40,689 nt of DNA from CAG-611 sp964487215. GTDB taxonomy: Bacteria; Bacillota_I; Bacilli_A; RF39; UBA660. The DNA lies in NCBI GenBank assembly GCA_964487215.1, contig CAZAPU010000001.1, forward strand, positions 1 through 40,689, read 5' to 3'. The stretch's first letter is position 1. Every line of letters begins with the position of its first letter. Below the pieces are notes generated by a model. It was not told the DNA's origin. It ran no database searches and worked only from the letters and a program-made list of their open reading frames with translations. The translations under genes and the position numbers were made by a program. This document shows, one piece after another, positions 9,117 to 17,251 of this stretch.

Positions 9117-9402
9117 CAAAACCACCTCTCACTTCAATATAATTATCATATTTATGAGGAGCATTTTTTAATACATCAGAAACATCCAGCATTTCTCCTT
9201 CTTTATCAGCAGTTAAAACACATTCGTTATCTAAAGGATTAATCATTATTTGTTCTGTTGTTTCTTCTACATTATTTATTTTATCTATTTCATCTAGTAT
9301 CGCTTTTAATTCATAACTATATTTATCTATTTCTTCATTCGTTAATTCTAATCTACCGAGATTAGCAACATGAAGTACTTCTTCTTTTGTTAATTTATCC
9401 AT
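9109..9402 (-). CDS. gatC: Aspartyl/glutamyl-tRNA amidotransferase subunit C
   Basis: GatC, the small subunit that wraps around and stabilises GatA and GatB. 97 residues beginning MDKLTKEEVLHVANLGRLEL, the typical GatC N-terminus, followed by the helical part and a C-terminal tail ending in the GatA-contacting segment. The ATG at 9402 is chosen because GGAGG lies 5 bases upstream; the ATG at 9414 has no ribosome site. First gene of the gatCAB operon, which implies that Gln-tRNA and/or Asn-tRNA is made by the indirect route. Confidence 0.94.
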   Translation of the reverse strand: MDKLTKEEVLHVANLGRLELTNEEIDKYSYELKAILDEIDKINNVEETTEQIMINPLDNECVLTADKEGEMLDVSDVLKNAPHKYDNYIEVRGGFDE

Positions 9403-9421
9403 AACTTCCTCCATCTACATA

Positions 9422-9450
9422 ATTATAGCAAATAATATAAGTTTTTTCCA
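9422..9450 (-). promoter_or_regulatory. Probable promoter of gatCAB
   Basis: Perfect TATAAT on the minus strand (9427-9422), with a 17-base spacer to TGGAAA (9450-9445), a four-of-six match to TTGACA. It lies about 20 bases before the gatC start. Confidence 0.55.
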
Positions 9451-9461
9451 TATAAATGAAA

Positions 9462-9481
9462 AAGAATTCATTTGAATTCTT
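9462..9481 (-). terminator. Terminator of the TM2/DUF2752 genes
   Basis: 8-bp stem AAGAATTC/GAATTCTT with a 4-base loop and a run of T on the minus strand. It begins at the stop codon of the DUF2752 gene. Confidence 0.75.
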
Positions 9482-9848
9482 ATATATTTCTTATAATATT
9501 TACTACCCAGCTAATAATTAAAAAAATGATAATTATATAATAGTACTTTAGTAAAATATTATTATATATTTTTTCTAAATTATTAGTATTTTTAACAACA
9601 TCAATTACTATAATAATTAAAAGTAATATAATAATATTAAATAAAGGTATTCCTAATATATTATAATTAAATGCTTTTATAAAATTTAAATTTATTATAG
9701 CATTAAATGATCTTGTTAATCCACAACCAGGACAAGGAATATTAAATACTTTTTTAAATAAACAAGGTACTGGTATTAAAAATAATAGTATAATAAAAAT
9801 TAATATTATTAAAAACGATAATATTAATTTTTTATTTTCTTTAGTCAC
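9480..9848 (-). CDS. DUF2752 family small membrane protein
   Basis: 122 residues with three or four hydrophobic helices and the PCPGCGLTR motif (about residues 39-47) that marks DUF2752. The molecular role of the family is unknown. It starts with GTG at 9848, inside the stop of the TM2-domain gene (GTGACTAA, 8-base overlap); no strong ribosome site of its own is seen, so it probably depends on translation of the gene before it. Pairing of a DUF2752 protein with a zinc-ribbon/TM2 protein suggests a joint membrane function, which is inference. Confidence 0.85.
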   Translation of the reverse strand: MTKENKKLILSFLIILIFIILLFLIPVPCLFKKVFNIPCPGCGLTRSFNAIINLNFIKAFNYNILGIPLFNIIILLLIIIVIDVVKNTNNLEKIYNNILLKYYYIIIIFLIISWVVNIIRNI

Positions 9849-10179
9849 TTAATGGTTTTCCTTGTGCATCAACATTAATTGTACCAGTTAAAATTTGTAT
9901 TCCTTCAACTAATCCCCAAATTTCTGAAACAACAGCTAAAACTCCACAACTTAATACAGATAATAACAATTGAGTTAATGCTTTATTATTATAACCTAAA
10001 TAAAAATTATGAATTCCTAAGGAACCCAAAAATATTCCTAATAAGCCAGCTACTATTTTTGATTTTGCTGTTGGATCTTTTGGTGTTGCTGTTGTCTTAT
10101 TAAGAGCTGCACCACATTTTAAACATACATCTTGAGTTTCAGTTACTTTTCCTCCACAATTTGAACAAAATTTTGCCAT
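9841..10179 (-). CDS. Zinc-ribbon and TM2-domain membrane protein
   Basis: 112 residues. The N-terminus has two Cys pairs, FCSNCGG and VCLKCGA (about residues 4-22), forming a zinc ribbon. After a Thr/Pro-rich linker comes a TM2 domain (about 42-95) with two helices joined by the conserved GIHNFYLGY turn. Function of TM2 proteins in bacteria is not defined. AGGAGG lies 8 bases before the ATG. It is followed by the DUF2752 gene with an 8-base overlap. Confidence 0.88.
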   Translation of the reverse strand: MAKFCSNCGGKVTETQDVCLKCGAALNKTTATPKDPTAKSKIVAGLLGIFLGSLGIHNFYLGYNNKALTQLLLSVLSCGVLAVVSEIWGLVEGIQILTGTINVDAQGKPLSD

Positions 10180-10225
10180 ATTACATGCCTCCTACTTTTT
10201 TATTATAACATTCTTATATTTTTTT

Positions 10226-10867
10226 TTAATCATTACATGTTGTACATGATTGTGTTTTCATAAATTTTACATTTTGAGTTAAAATTTGTTTTAACTCTTC
10301 TTTTTTAGTTTCTGTCCAATAATCAGTTGTTTCTATTCCACTTACCATTGAAGTTTCATTATTATGAGCCACAACTTTTCCTTCTTTTACAAAAACCACT
10401 TCTGGAACAAATATTCTTTTATTACTATTTTCATCTACATCTAAGTATTCATCTAATAATGTAACTAATTCTTGATAAAGTGATGAATTTTCTTTTCTAT
10501 CATTATAAATATTAAAATAATGGATCTTTTCAACTTTATTTTCCTTTGCAACTTCATTTAACATTGGTACATATGCTTGACACCATTTACATTCAGGAAA
10601 TCCAAGATAAATAATTCCTGTATCATTTTCAATTATATTAATTATTTCTTCAATTGTATTGTAAACAAACAAATTATCTTCAGTTACAGTTGTATATTCC
10701 TCAGCAAACTTTTTATTGTCATCTACTTTATTTAATTTTTTAACAACTATAAATGCTCCTATTAAAAGCACTAATACTATTAAACAAATTAATATTTTAT
10801 TTATTCCTTTTTTAACAACTTCTACATCAGGAGTTTCTTCATTAATTATTTCTTTTTCTTTTTTCAT
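10226..10867 (-). CDS. Membrane-anchored thioredoxin-like protein with a C-terminal CxxC tail
   Basis: 213 residues from the ATG at 10867, which has GGAGGT 4 bases upstream (a TTG at 10879 lies in that site). The N-terminus is cytoplasmic, one transmembrane helix spans about residues 22-44, and an extracellular thioredoxin-like domain follows with the redox motif C-K-W-C. It resembles the small thioredoxin-like accessory proteins named in bacteriocin loci, but no bacteriocin genes are here. Unusually the last residues hold a second pair, C-T-T-C, close to the stop. It may act in disulphide chemistry outside the cell; the neighbouring germination operon lies divergent. Fold likely, substrate unknown. 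Confidence 0.8.
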   Translation of the reverse strand: MKKEKEIINEETPDVEVVKKGINKILICLIVLVLLIGAFIVVKKLNKVDDNKKFAEEYTTVTEDNLFVYNTIEEIINIIENDTGIIYLGFPECKWCQAYVPMLNEVAKENKVEKIHYFNIYNDRKENSSLYQELVTLLDEYLDVDENSNKRIFVPEVVFVKEGKVVAHNNETSMVSGIETTDYWTETKKEELKQILTQNVKFMKTQSCTTCND

Positions 10868-10890
10868 ATTTACCTCCAACTTACAAAAAT

Positions 10891-10899
10891 ATTATAACA
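10891..10899 (-). promoter_or_regulatory. Extended -10 promoter of the thioredoxin-like gene
   Basis: The minus strand reads TGTTATAAT, an extended -10 (TG-n-TATAAT). The matching -35 region is poor, as is common with extended -10 promoters. Confidence 0.5.
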
Positions 10900-10904
10900 T
10901 AATT

Positions 10905-10934
10905 GCATAAATTTTATTATATTTTTTTATATTT
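10905..10934 (+). promoter_or_regulatory. Possible sigma-G-type promoter of the germination operon
   Basis: GCATA at 10905-10909 fits the -35 of sigma-G (GNATR). An 18-base spacer leads to TATATTT at 10928-10934, a partial fit to the CATNNTA -10. Ger operons are known to be forespore (sigma-G) genes, which supports the reading, but in such AT-rich DNA the -10 match is weak. Confidence 0.35.
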
Positions 10935-10967
10935 TGATAATAATAGTATTAGAAATAAGGTGAAATA

Positions 10968-12419
10968 ATGGATAATAATTTAGAAAAAAATATAGAAGTA
11001 ATAAAAAAAGAATATAATAATTCCCCAGATATTATTTCAAGAACAATTACTATTAATAATAAAAAAATAGCATTAATGTATAATCAAAGTCTATGTGATA
11101 GTAAACATATAAATAATTTTATATTGAAAAATATTAGTTACTCTATTGAATTGGATAAAAAATTAACCATTACTTCTGTTTTTGATTTTTTTTATAATAG
11201 TAGTCCTGCAAATAATGTTATAAAAATTGATTCATATAAAGATATCTATGAATACCTAAGCAATAGCTATACAATAATATTATTTGATAATGTAAAAGAA
11301 GCAATAGCTATTGAAACTAAAGAAAATCTTTCTAGAGGAATCCAAGCTCCTACAATTGAACAAACTATTGGTGGTCCAAAAGATTCATTTAATGAACATT
11401 ATATGACTAATATTGGATTAATTAGAAAAAGAATAAAATCTACTAATTTAGTACTTGAAGAAAAACAAATAGGTAGAGAAACAAAAACTAAAGTTGGAGT
11501 TTTATATATGAAAAATATTATTGAACAAGAACTTCTTGATTCAGTAAATAAAAAACTCAATGAAATTGATATAGATGGCATCATTGATAGTACTTATATA
11601 AAAGAATATATTGAAAGTAAAAATTCTGTTTTTTCTTTAATAAGAGCAACGGAAAGACCTGATGTATTATCGATGAATTTATTGAATGGAAAAATAGGAA
11701 TTATTGTAGAGAATTCCCCTTTTGCTCTTATCATACCTACTTTCTTTATGGAATTATTTAACACACCTGAAGATTATTATCAAAAATCAAAAAATGTTAC
11801 AGTTACTAGAATAATTAGATATATTTCATTTTTTATTGCTATTTTATTGCCTGCTTTTTATATCGCTATAACAACTTATAATCATGAAACAATTCCTGAT
11901 ACTTTATTAATTAATTTTGCCTTGCAAAGAGAAGGAGTTCCTTTTCCAGCTTTTATTGAAGCTGTAGGTATGAGTTTAATTTTTGAAATCTTACGAGAAA
12001 GTGATATACGAATGCCTAGTTTATCCGGTAGTTCAATTTCAATACTTGGTGCAATAGTTTTAGGAGATGCAGCAGTTGCAGCAGGTGTTGTATCACCTAT
12101 TATGGTAATGGTAATAGCAGTAAGTGCTATTAGCTCATTAATGTTTTCAGGTCCAGCTATGACTAATGGGATTAGAACTTGGAGAACAATATTTATGATT
12201 TTTGCTTCACTTTTTGGTATACCAGGAATTATCTTTGCTAGTTTTCTTTTTATATTAATATTAAACGATATGAAATCATTTGGTAAACCTTATTTATATC
12301 CATTAGCTCCATTTAATTTCAATTTATTTGCAAAAGCAATTTTTAAAAAGAATATTAAAAAAGAAACAAAAAGAAATCCTCTCCTTACAGATAAAAATTT
12401 TGAAAGGAATAAATCATGA
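10968..12419 (+). CDS. Ger(x)A family spore germination protein
   Basis: A-subunit of a germinant receptor in the inner membrane of the spore. 483 residues: a hydrophilic N-terminal domain (about 1-235) with the family's TNLVLEEKQIGRETKT segment, then the membrane region with SPFALIIPTFFMELF and EDYYQ (about 245-268) and several transmembrane helices to about 445. AGGTG lies 6 bases before the ATG. It overlaps the C-subunit gene by the four bases ATGA. The order A, C, B is one of the common arrangements. A complete receptor strongly suggests that the organism makes endospores. Germinant cannot be predicted. Confidence 0.93.
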   Translation: MDNNLEKNIEVIKKEYNNSPDIISRTITINNKKIALMYNQSLCDSKHINNFILKNISYSIELDKKLTITSVFDFFYNSSPANNVIKIDSYKDIYEYLSNSYTIILFDNVKEAIAIETKENLSRGIQAPTIEQTIGGPKDSFNEHYMTNIGLIRKRIKSTNLVLEEKQIGRETKTKVGVLYMKNIIEQELLDSVNKKLNEIDIDGIIDSTYIKEYIESKNSVFSLIRATERPDVLSMNLLNGKIGIIVENSPFALIIPTFFMELFNTPEDYYQKSKNVTVTRIIRYISFFIAILLPAFYIAITTYNHETIPDTLLINFALQREGVPFPAFIEAVGMSLIFEILRESDIRMPSLSGSSISILGAIVLGDAAVAAGVVSPIMVMVIAVSAISSLMFSGPAMTNGIRTWRTIFMIFASLFGIPGIIFASFLFILILNDMKSFGKPYLYPLAPFNFNLFAKAIFKKNIKKETKRNPLLTDKNFERNKS

Positions 12420-13522
12420 AAAAAATATTAACAAGTATCCTATTAATAATTATTCTTACTACCGGATGTAGTTATAGAGAATTAAATGATTTAGCTATTG
12501 CCAATTCAATAGGAATTGATTATGTCGATAATCAATATATTGTAACTGTTCAAGTATTAAATTTAAAAAAAGAATCTGAAGAAAATGAACAAGAAAAAGC
12601 AGTAATATATAAAGCAACAGGTGAAACACTTGCAACAGCTTTTAGAAACATTTCTTTAGGTTATCCAAAAACACTTTATTTAGGACATCTTGAATTAGTG
12701 ATTCTAGGGCAATCAATGTTAGATAAAGATTTAAGAGAAACATTTGATTATTTTTTAAGAAGTCCTGAAGCAAGAAATGAATTTGATGTTTTATTTAATC
12801 CAACTGGCTCTGCTAATGAAATACTTGAGCCAGCTAAGGAAAAAGCAAATTCTTTTCCTAGTAAAGAAATTATAAGTACAATTGAAAATAGTATGAATAG
12901 ACAAGGTACAACTGTAAAAATGAATATGGAACAATTTCTTGCTCTTGAACTAGAAAAAGGTATTGATCCCGTTTGTACAACGATTGAAACAATTGATGAT
13001 GAACCTAAATTAACAGGAATTATTGCTTTAAATAATAATCATTCTAATTTTAAATTATCAAAAAAACAAGCAATAGCATATAACATTTTTAATGAAAATT
13101 TTTATGATATTATTGTTAAATTAACATATAAGGATGAATTAATGGATTTTGCAATTGTTAAACCAACTGTTGATATAAAAATGGATTTTAAAAAAGAACT
13201 GAATATAGATATTAAAGTAAAACTATCTTCTCAAATATCTGAAGTAAGACAAAAAATTAATTTGGAAGATACAAAAATACAAAAGGAACTTGAAAAAAAA
13301 TTAAGCAAAGAAATTAAAGAATATGTAAGTGAATTATTACAAGGATGCAAAGAAAATAATATAGATGTTTTAGGTTTTAAAAATATAATTTATAAAAAAT
13401 ATAATAATTATTATAAAGAATACAAAGATAAGAATATATATGAAATAGCTAATATAAATCTAACAGTTGATTCCAATGTATATCGTTATGGAAATATTTA
13501 TAGAAGTGCAGAGGGAGAATAA
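12416..13522 (+). CDS. Ger(x)C family germination lipoprotein
   Basis: C-subunit of the germinant receptor, a lipoprotein on the outer face of the spore inner membrane. The signal peptide ends in the lipobox LTTGC, with the lipid-bearing Cys near residue 18, and the typical YRELNDLAIANSIGIDY start of mature Ger(x)C follows. 368 residues, normal for the family. GAAAGGAA precedes the ATG, which sits in the stop codon of the A-subunit gene. The B-subunit gene follows after 2 bases. Maturation would need prolipoprotein diacylglyceryl transferase, encoded elsewhere. Confidence 0.93.
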   Translation: MKKILTSILLIIILTTGCSYRELNDLAIANSIGIDYVDNQYIVTVQVLNLKKESEENEQEKAVIYKATGETLATAFRNISLGYPKTLYLGHLELVILGQSMLDKDLRETFDYFLRSPEARNEFDVLFNPTGSANEILEPAKEKANSFPSKEIISTIENSMNRQGTTVKMNMEQFLALELEKGIDPVCTTIETIDDEPKLTGIIALNNNHSNFKLSKKQAIAYNIFNENFYDIIVKLTYKDELMDFAIVKPTVDIKMDFKKELNIDIKVKLSSQISEVRQKINLEDTKIQKELEKKLSKEIKEYVSELLQGCKENNIDVLGFKNIIYKKYNNYYKEYKDKNIYEIANINLTVDSNVYRYGNIYRSAEGE

Positions 13523-13524
13523 TT

Positions 13525-14625
13525 ATGCATAAAATTAGTTCTAGGCAAATATTTACTTTTGCTTGTATGTTAAGTTGTTTTTTATTTCCTGGTTTTGGTG
13601 ATACCCTTATATTACAAACAGGTAAAAACAGTTCTGCCATTGCAGCAATTATTGGAATAGTAATTGGTTTTATACCTATTATATTAATATTATCTATTTC
13701 AAAACAAACAACTGATAAAAATATTTTTGAATTAAACAGAGAAAGATTTAAATTTTTTGGAACCATTTTAAATATTTTATTAATTATTGGTATTATATAT
13801 ATTATGATGGTAGGAACTTGGTCCATAATTAACTTTACTGTAAGTCAATTTCTAACAAGAACTTCCTATTATTTAATTTTATTTGCTATGAATGCTTTAG
13901 TAGCCTTTGCTGTTTTTAAAAAGAAAGAAGTAATGGGAAGAGCATCAATAGTACTATTAGTGATTTTCATATCTATTAGTGTATTTGCTTTTATATTTCT
14001 GGTACCTGTAGTAGAAATTAATAATATTTATCCTATTATTGATGTTAACAAAACAAGTTTTATAAAAACTGTTTTAATGCACCCTACTTTTTCTGTTCTT
14101 CCTTTAATTGGTTTATTATTTATTAAAAGGAATGAAGTTGTTGATAAAGAAAATATAAATAAAAAAATAATTTATGGTTATTTATTTGGTACAATTTTAT
14201 CATTAATATTTTTATTTCTTATCATTGGGGTATTTGGAATAGATTTAGGTGTTTTATTTACATATCCAGAATATAGTTTATTTAAAAAAATAAATGCATT
14301 TAATTTTATTCAAAGAATAGAAAATGTAATTTCCACTATTATCTTTATTGCATCATTTGTATCCTTTACTATATTAGGTTCATTTCTAAAAGGTTTTGTT
14401 AAAGAAACATTTCAAATAAAAAAAGAAACAGTATTAAATATTGTAATAATTATTCTTATATTCTTAATACCATTTCTATCTGTATATGCATTTCAAAACT
14501 ATTTGATAATTTTCTTATATGAAAAATATCCAATCTTTGCTAGCTTTTTATTTGTTGTTCTATTTATAAATTATATTTTACTTACTATAACTAAAAAGAA
14601 AAAGAAAAAAACTTCAAAAAGTTAA
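13525..14625 (+). CDS. GerAB-family endospore germination permease
   Basis: B-subunit of the germinant receptor, an APC-superfamily membrane protein thought to bind the germinant. 366 residues with about ten hydrophobic helices, beginning HKISSRQIFTFA as is usual for GerB proteins, and ending in a Lys-rich tail. GAGGGAG lies 6 bases before the ATG. Its TAA stop overlaps the stop of the convergent small gene at 14622, and a bidirectional hairpin spans both. It completes the A-C-B operon. Confidence 0.92.
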   Translation: MHKISSRQIFTFACMLSCFLFPGFGDTLILQTGKNSSAIAAIIGIVIGFIPIILILSISKQTTDKNIFELNRERFKFFGTILNILLIIGIIYIMMVGTWSIINFTVSQFLTRTSYYLILFAMNALVAFAVFKKKEVMGRASIVLLVIFISISVFAFIFLVPVVEINNIYPIIDVNKTSFIKTVLMHPTFSVLPLIGLLFIKRNEVVDKENINKKIIYGYLFGTILSLIFLFLIIGVFGIDLGVLFTYPEYSLFKKINAFNFIQRIENVISTIIFIASFVSFTILGSFLKGFVKETFQIKKETVLNIVIIILIFLIPFLSVYAFQNYLIIFLYEKYPIFASFLFVVLFINYILLTITKKKKKKTSKS

Positions 14626-14634
14626 TTTCTTTTT
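14599..14634. terminator. Bidirectional terminator between converging genes
   Basis: Long interrupted hairpin: outer stem AAAAAGAAA/TTTCTTTTT and inner stem AACTT/AAGTT, separated by an A/A internal loop, with a CAAA loop. It covers both overlapping stop codons, and A-rich and T-rich flanks suit termination from either side. Confidence 0.6.
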
Positions 14635-14975
14635 ATTTCATTATCTTTAGCAATTGTTATATTATTATTGTCATCTGTACTTTTGGGAGTGTAATTTATA
14701 ATATTTTGACTTTTTAATGCATCATATAATGTTGGAGCTCCAATAAATCCAAATACACCGACCCAAATAGCTAAACTTAATTCTAAATTATAAAAATTTA
14801 TTGCAAATGGAATTCCTATTGCAAAAGAAAATATTAAATTAGATATCCAAATTTGCCATCCTTTGGTGATAAAATCTAAATCCTTTATTTTTTGAATAAA
14901 AGCCATTAATATGACTGAAAAAGTAATACTTATTGTTAGTATATTTAATAATTGATCAGTTATTAAATTTTCCAT
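14622..14975 (-). CDS. Small holin-like membrane protein
   Basis: 117 residues with three hydrophobic helices (about 10-26, 40-60, 68-84) and a charged, Asn-rich C-terminal tail. The segment GVFGFIGAPTLYDALKSQ (about 73-90) resembles the end of the membrane part of phage holin-like proteins, recalled from the family and not checked. AGGAGG lies 5 bases before the ATG and directly follows the TGA stop of the preceding small gene, so the two are coupled. No lysin or other phage gene is near. It may be a domesticated pair or a prophage remnant; an ordinary membrane protein is the alternative. Confidence 0.6.
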   Translation of the reverse strand: MENLITDQLLNILTISITFSVILMAFIQKIKDLDFITKGWQIWISNLIFSFAIGIPFAINFYNLELSLAIWVGVFGFIGAPTLYDALKSQNIINYTPKSTDDNNNITIAKDNEIKRN

Positions 14976-14985
14976 ATGTTCCTCC

Positions 14986-15288
14986 TCATTCTATTGGAAT
15001 TGCATTAATTTTTTTAATTAAATCTTCTATTACATCACAACATTCAAATTCTTTATAAACATTATATAATTCTATTATTACTTCTTTTTCTTCAATTGTA
15101 ATTGATTCTTTTTTTATACATAAATTATATCTTTCAATTATTTCTATTTTTAACAAAAATATTATTCCTTGATTTGCTAAGTCTAATTTTTTCTTATAAG
15201 CTGTTATTTGTTTAATTAAGTAAGTAAATAAAGATATGATTAAACCAAATAATATTTGAATCCAATACTGTGTTATAAAATTAAGCAT
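14986..15288 (-). CDS. Small single-span protein of phage holin-accessory type
   Basis: 100 residues from the ATG at 15288, which has AGAGGTG 6 bases upstream (GTG at 15297 is part of that site). One transmembrane helix at the N-terminus (about 8-27) is followed by a helical domain carrying a QGIIFLLKIEIIERYNLC stretch and ending in AIPIE. This layout, with a ...LL+..I...Y..C helix, is common in small proteins beside holins in phages of gut Firmicutes; the match is from memory. Coupled to the holin-like gene downstream. Function unproven. Confidence 0.55.
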   Translation of the reverse strand: MLNFITQYWIQILFGLIISLFTYLIKQITAYKKKLDLANQGIIFLLKIEIIERYNLCIKKESITIEEKEVIIELYNVYKEFECCDVIEDLIKKINAIPIE

Positions 15289-15368
15289 CCAATTCACCTC
15301 TGATATATCGTATTCATATTTATAAAAATTGCATATAAAAACAAACTAGATAGAATTTAATAATTAAA

Positions 15369-15394
15369 AAAAACTATCAAATTTGATAGTTTTT
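15369..15394 (-). terminator. Terminator of proS
   Basis: A 26-base perfect palindrome centred on AAATTT (arms AAAAACTATCAAA and its complement), followed on the minus strand by further T residues. It starts inside the proS stop codon. Confidence 0.8.
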
Positions 15395-16820
15395 AGTATT
15401 GTATTCCCCACACTACTAAATCTTTAGCAGGTTTACCGCATACTACACATTTATCATCAATATGTTCATGATTTTCTATTATACATCTTGATTTTGTTCC
15501 TTTTATTTCTTTCATTTTTAATTCACAGTTTTCATCACCACACCACATTGCTTTAATAAAACCTGGTTTAGTATTCATTATATTTTCAACTTCTTGTAAA
15601 GATTTAGCTTCATATGTTAAAGTTTCCATTCTCTTTTTTGCTGTTTCAAATAAATTGTTTTGAATTTTATCTAATAAATCTTTTGTATAATCAACAACGG
15701 AAATTGTTTTATCTACCACAAACTTTTCATATGTATCTCTTCTAGCAAAAGTAATTTTACCATCATTTAAATCTCTTTCTCCTACTTCAATTCTAACAGG
15801 TATTCCATTTACTTCCGCTTCTGCAAATTTAAATCCTGGAGTTTTATCACTATTATCTACATATACAGAAATATTATTTGATTTTAAATCTTCATAAATT
15901 TTATTTACTGTGTTATTAACTGTATCAGAAGATCCTATTGGAATTATTACAACTTGATTTGGTGCAATTTTTGGTGGTAAAACAAGTCCGTTATCGTCAC
16001 TATGAACCATAATTAATCCACCAATCATTCTAGTTGATACTCCCCATGATGTTTGATAAACAAATTCTTCTTTATTTTCTCTATTCATAAATTTTATATT
16101 ATAAGCTTTAGAAAACTTTTGACCAAAGTAATGGCTAGTACCAGATTGTAAAGCTACTCCATTATACATTAAAGCCTCAATAGTTAAAGTATACTCTGCT
16201 CCTGCAAATTTTTCTTTTTCGGTTTTTCTTCCAGTTAAAACTGGTATAGCTAAGTATTCTTCAAAAAATGTTTTATAAACATTTAACATATCTCTTGTTT
16301 CTTTTTCTGCTTCTTCTTGTGTTTCGTGAATTGTATGACCTTCTTGCCATAAAAACTCCCTACTTCTTAAAAATGGTCTTGTTTCTTTTTCCCATCTTAA
16401 AACATTACACCATTGATTATACTTTAATGGTAAATCGCGATAAGAAGTTACTACATTGCTATAGTAATCACTAAATAATGTTTCAGAAGTTGGTCTAATA
16501 CACATTCTTTCATCCAATTTTTTATTTCCACCCTCAGTAACCCAAGCAACTTCTGGTGCAAATCCATTTATTAAATCACTTTCTTTTCTCATAAGATTCT
16601 CAGGAATTAATACTGGCATCGCTACATTTCTATGTCCTGTTTCTTTAAACATTGTATCTAATACTTGTTGCATTTTTTCCCAAATAGCATAACCATTTGG
16701 TTCAATTACAATACAACCTTTTACATTAGAATAATCTGCTAGTTTTGCAACTTTTACTATATCAGTATACCATTTTGCAAAATCAACATCACGAGCAGTA
16801 ATAGAATTGTTTTTTTTCAT
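15393..16820 (-). CDS. proS: Prolyl-tRNA synthetase, archaeal/eukaryotic-like (type 3)
   Basis: Charges tRNA(Pro) with proline. 475 residues, the size of the short ProS type without the bacterial editing insert. Class II signatures are present: DFAKWYTDIVKVAKLADYS at the start, motif 2 around LRWEKETRPFLRSREFLWQEGH, motif 3 near GLVLPPKIAPNQ, and the C-terminal zinc-binding domain with paired Cys (CGDENC, CVVCG) ending in Tyr. The ATG at 16820 is chosen because AAGGTG lies 6 bases upstream; a TTG at 16835 has no such support. No T-box leader fits in the short upstream gap. Single-gene unit with its own terminator. Confidence 0.96.
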   Translation of the reverse strand: MKKNNSITARDVDFAKWYTDIVKVAKLADYSNVKGCIVIEPNGYAIWEKMQQVLDTMFKETGHRNVAMPVLIPENLMRKESDLINGFAPEVAWVTEGGNKKLDERMCIRPTSETLFSDYYSNVVTSYRDLPLKYNQWCNVLRWEKETRPFLRSREFLWQEGHTIHETQEEAEKETRDMLNVYKTFFEEYLAIPVLTGRKTEKEKFAGAEYTLTIEALMYNGVALQSGTSHYFGQKFSKAYNIKFMNRENKEEFVYQTSWGVSTRMIGGLIMVHSDDNGLVLPPKIAPNQVVIIPIGSSDTVNNTVNKIYEDLKSNNISVYVDNSDKTPGFKFAEAEVNGIPVRIEVGERDLNDGKITFARRDTYEKFVVDKTISVVDYTKDLLDKIQNNLFETAKKRMETLTYEAKSLQEVENIMNTKPGFIKAMWCGDENCELKMKEIKGTKSRCIIENHEHIDDKCVVCGKPAKDLVVWGIQY

Positions 16821-16870
16821 TATAATCACCTTCAATAATGATATTTTATCATAGTTTTTTAAATAAAAAA

Positions 16871-16890
16871 ATAAGGAAATAGATTTTTCT
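16871..16890 (-). terminator. Weak terminator after the 84-residue gene
   Basis: An imperfect stem (AATAAAGAAA against TTTCCTTATT, one mismatch) followed by a T run on the minus strand. A/T-only arms make it weak. Confidence 0.4.
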
Positions 16891-17145
16891 TTATTTTCTT
16901 ATTCTTTTTTTAAAAACATATTCTCTTGATCGAGCTTCTTTTGACATTAAATTCTCGGTTTTTATTACAACTGAATTTAGTTTTGATACTTCTCTTTTTT
17001 GCTTTTCAAGTTTAGTCCAAATCATATGATATTCAAATGAATTTATTCTTCCTTCATTTTTTAATATATATGCTTGAGCCTCTTTAGAATCTATATCTTC
17101 TAGCATTAGTTGTTGTTCATTTTTTGTAAATCTATGTATTATCAT
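16891..17145 (-). CDS. Small basic protein of unknown function
   Basis: Not recognised. 84 residues, soluble, helical and very basic, ending KKRIRK, with no Cys and no signal peptide. A strong GGGAGGGG ribosome site lies 5 bases before the ATG and a good promoter is found at 17177-17204, so it is a real gene in its own unit. The charge would allow contact with nucleic acid; this is only a suggestion. Confidence 0.75.
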   Translation of the reverse strand: MIIHRFTKNEQQLMLEDIDSKEAQAYILKNEGRINSFEYHMIWTKLEKQKREVSKLNSVVIKTENLMSKEARSREYVFKKRIRK

Positions 17146-17176
17146 CTAGTCCCCTCCCTTTTTGGCGAACTTATTA

Positions 17177-17204
17177 ATTATACTACAAAAATAAAAAAAC
17201 ACAA
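17177..17204 (-). promoter_or_regulatory. Sigma-A-type promoter of the 84-residue gene
   Basis: On the minus strand TTGTGT (17204-17199), a 16-base spacer and a perfect TATAAT (17182-17177). Confidence 0.6.
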
Positions 17205-17251
17205 CAATTTTTTCTCAATTTGGTATGTTTTTTTGTTTTTTATGTAATTTT

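Noticed and set aside
10226..10252. Hairpin AATCATTACA/TGTACATGATT at the end of the thioredoxin-like gene as a terminator
   Set aside because: It has a bulge and is followed by A, not T, on the transcribed (minus) strand; it lies within the coding end.
16821..16890. T-box leader upstream of proS
   Set aside because: The gap is too short and contains no specifier-type stem or T-box sequence; leuS likewise overlaps the gene before it.
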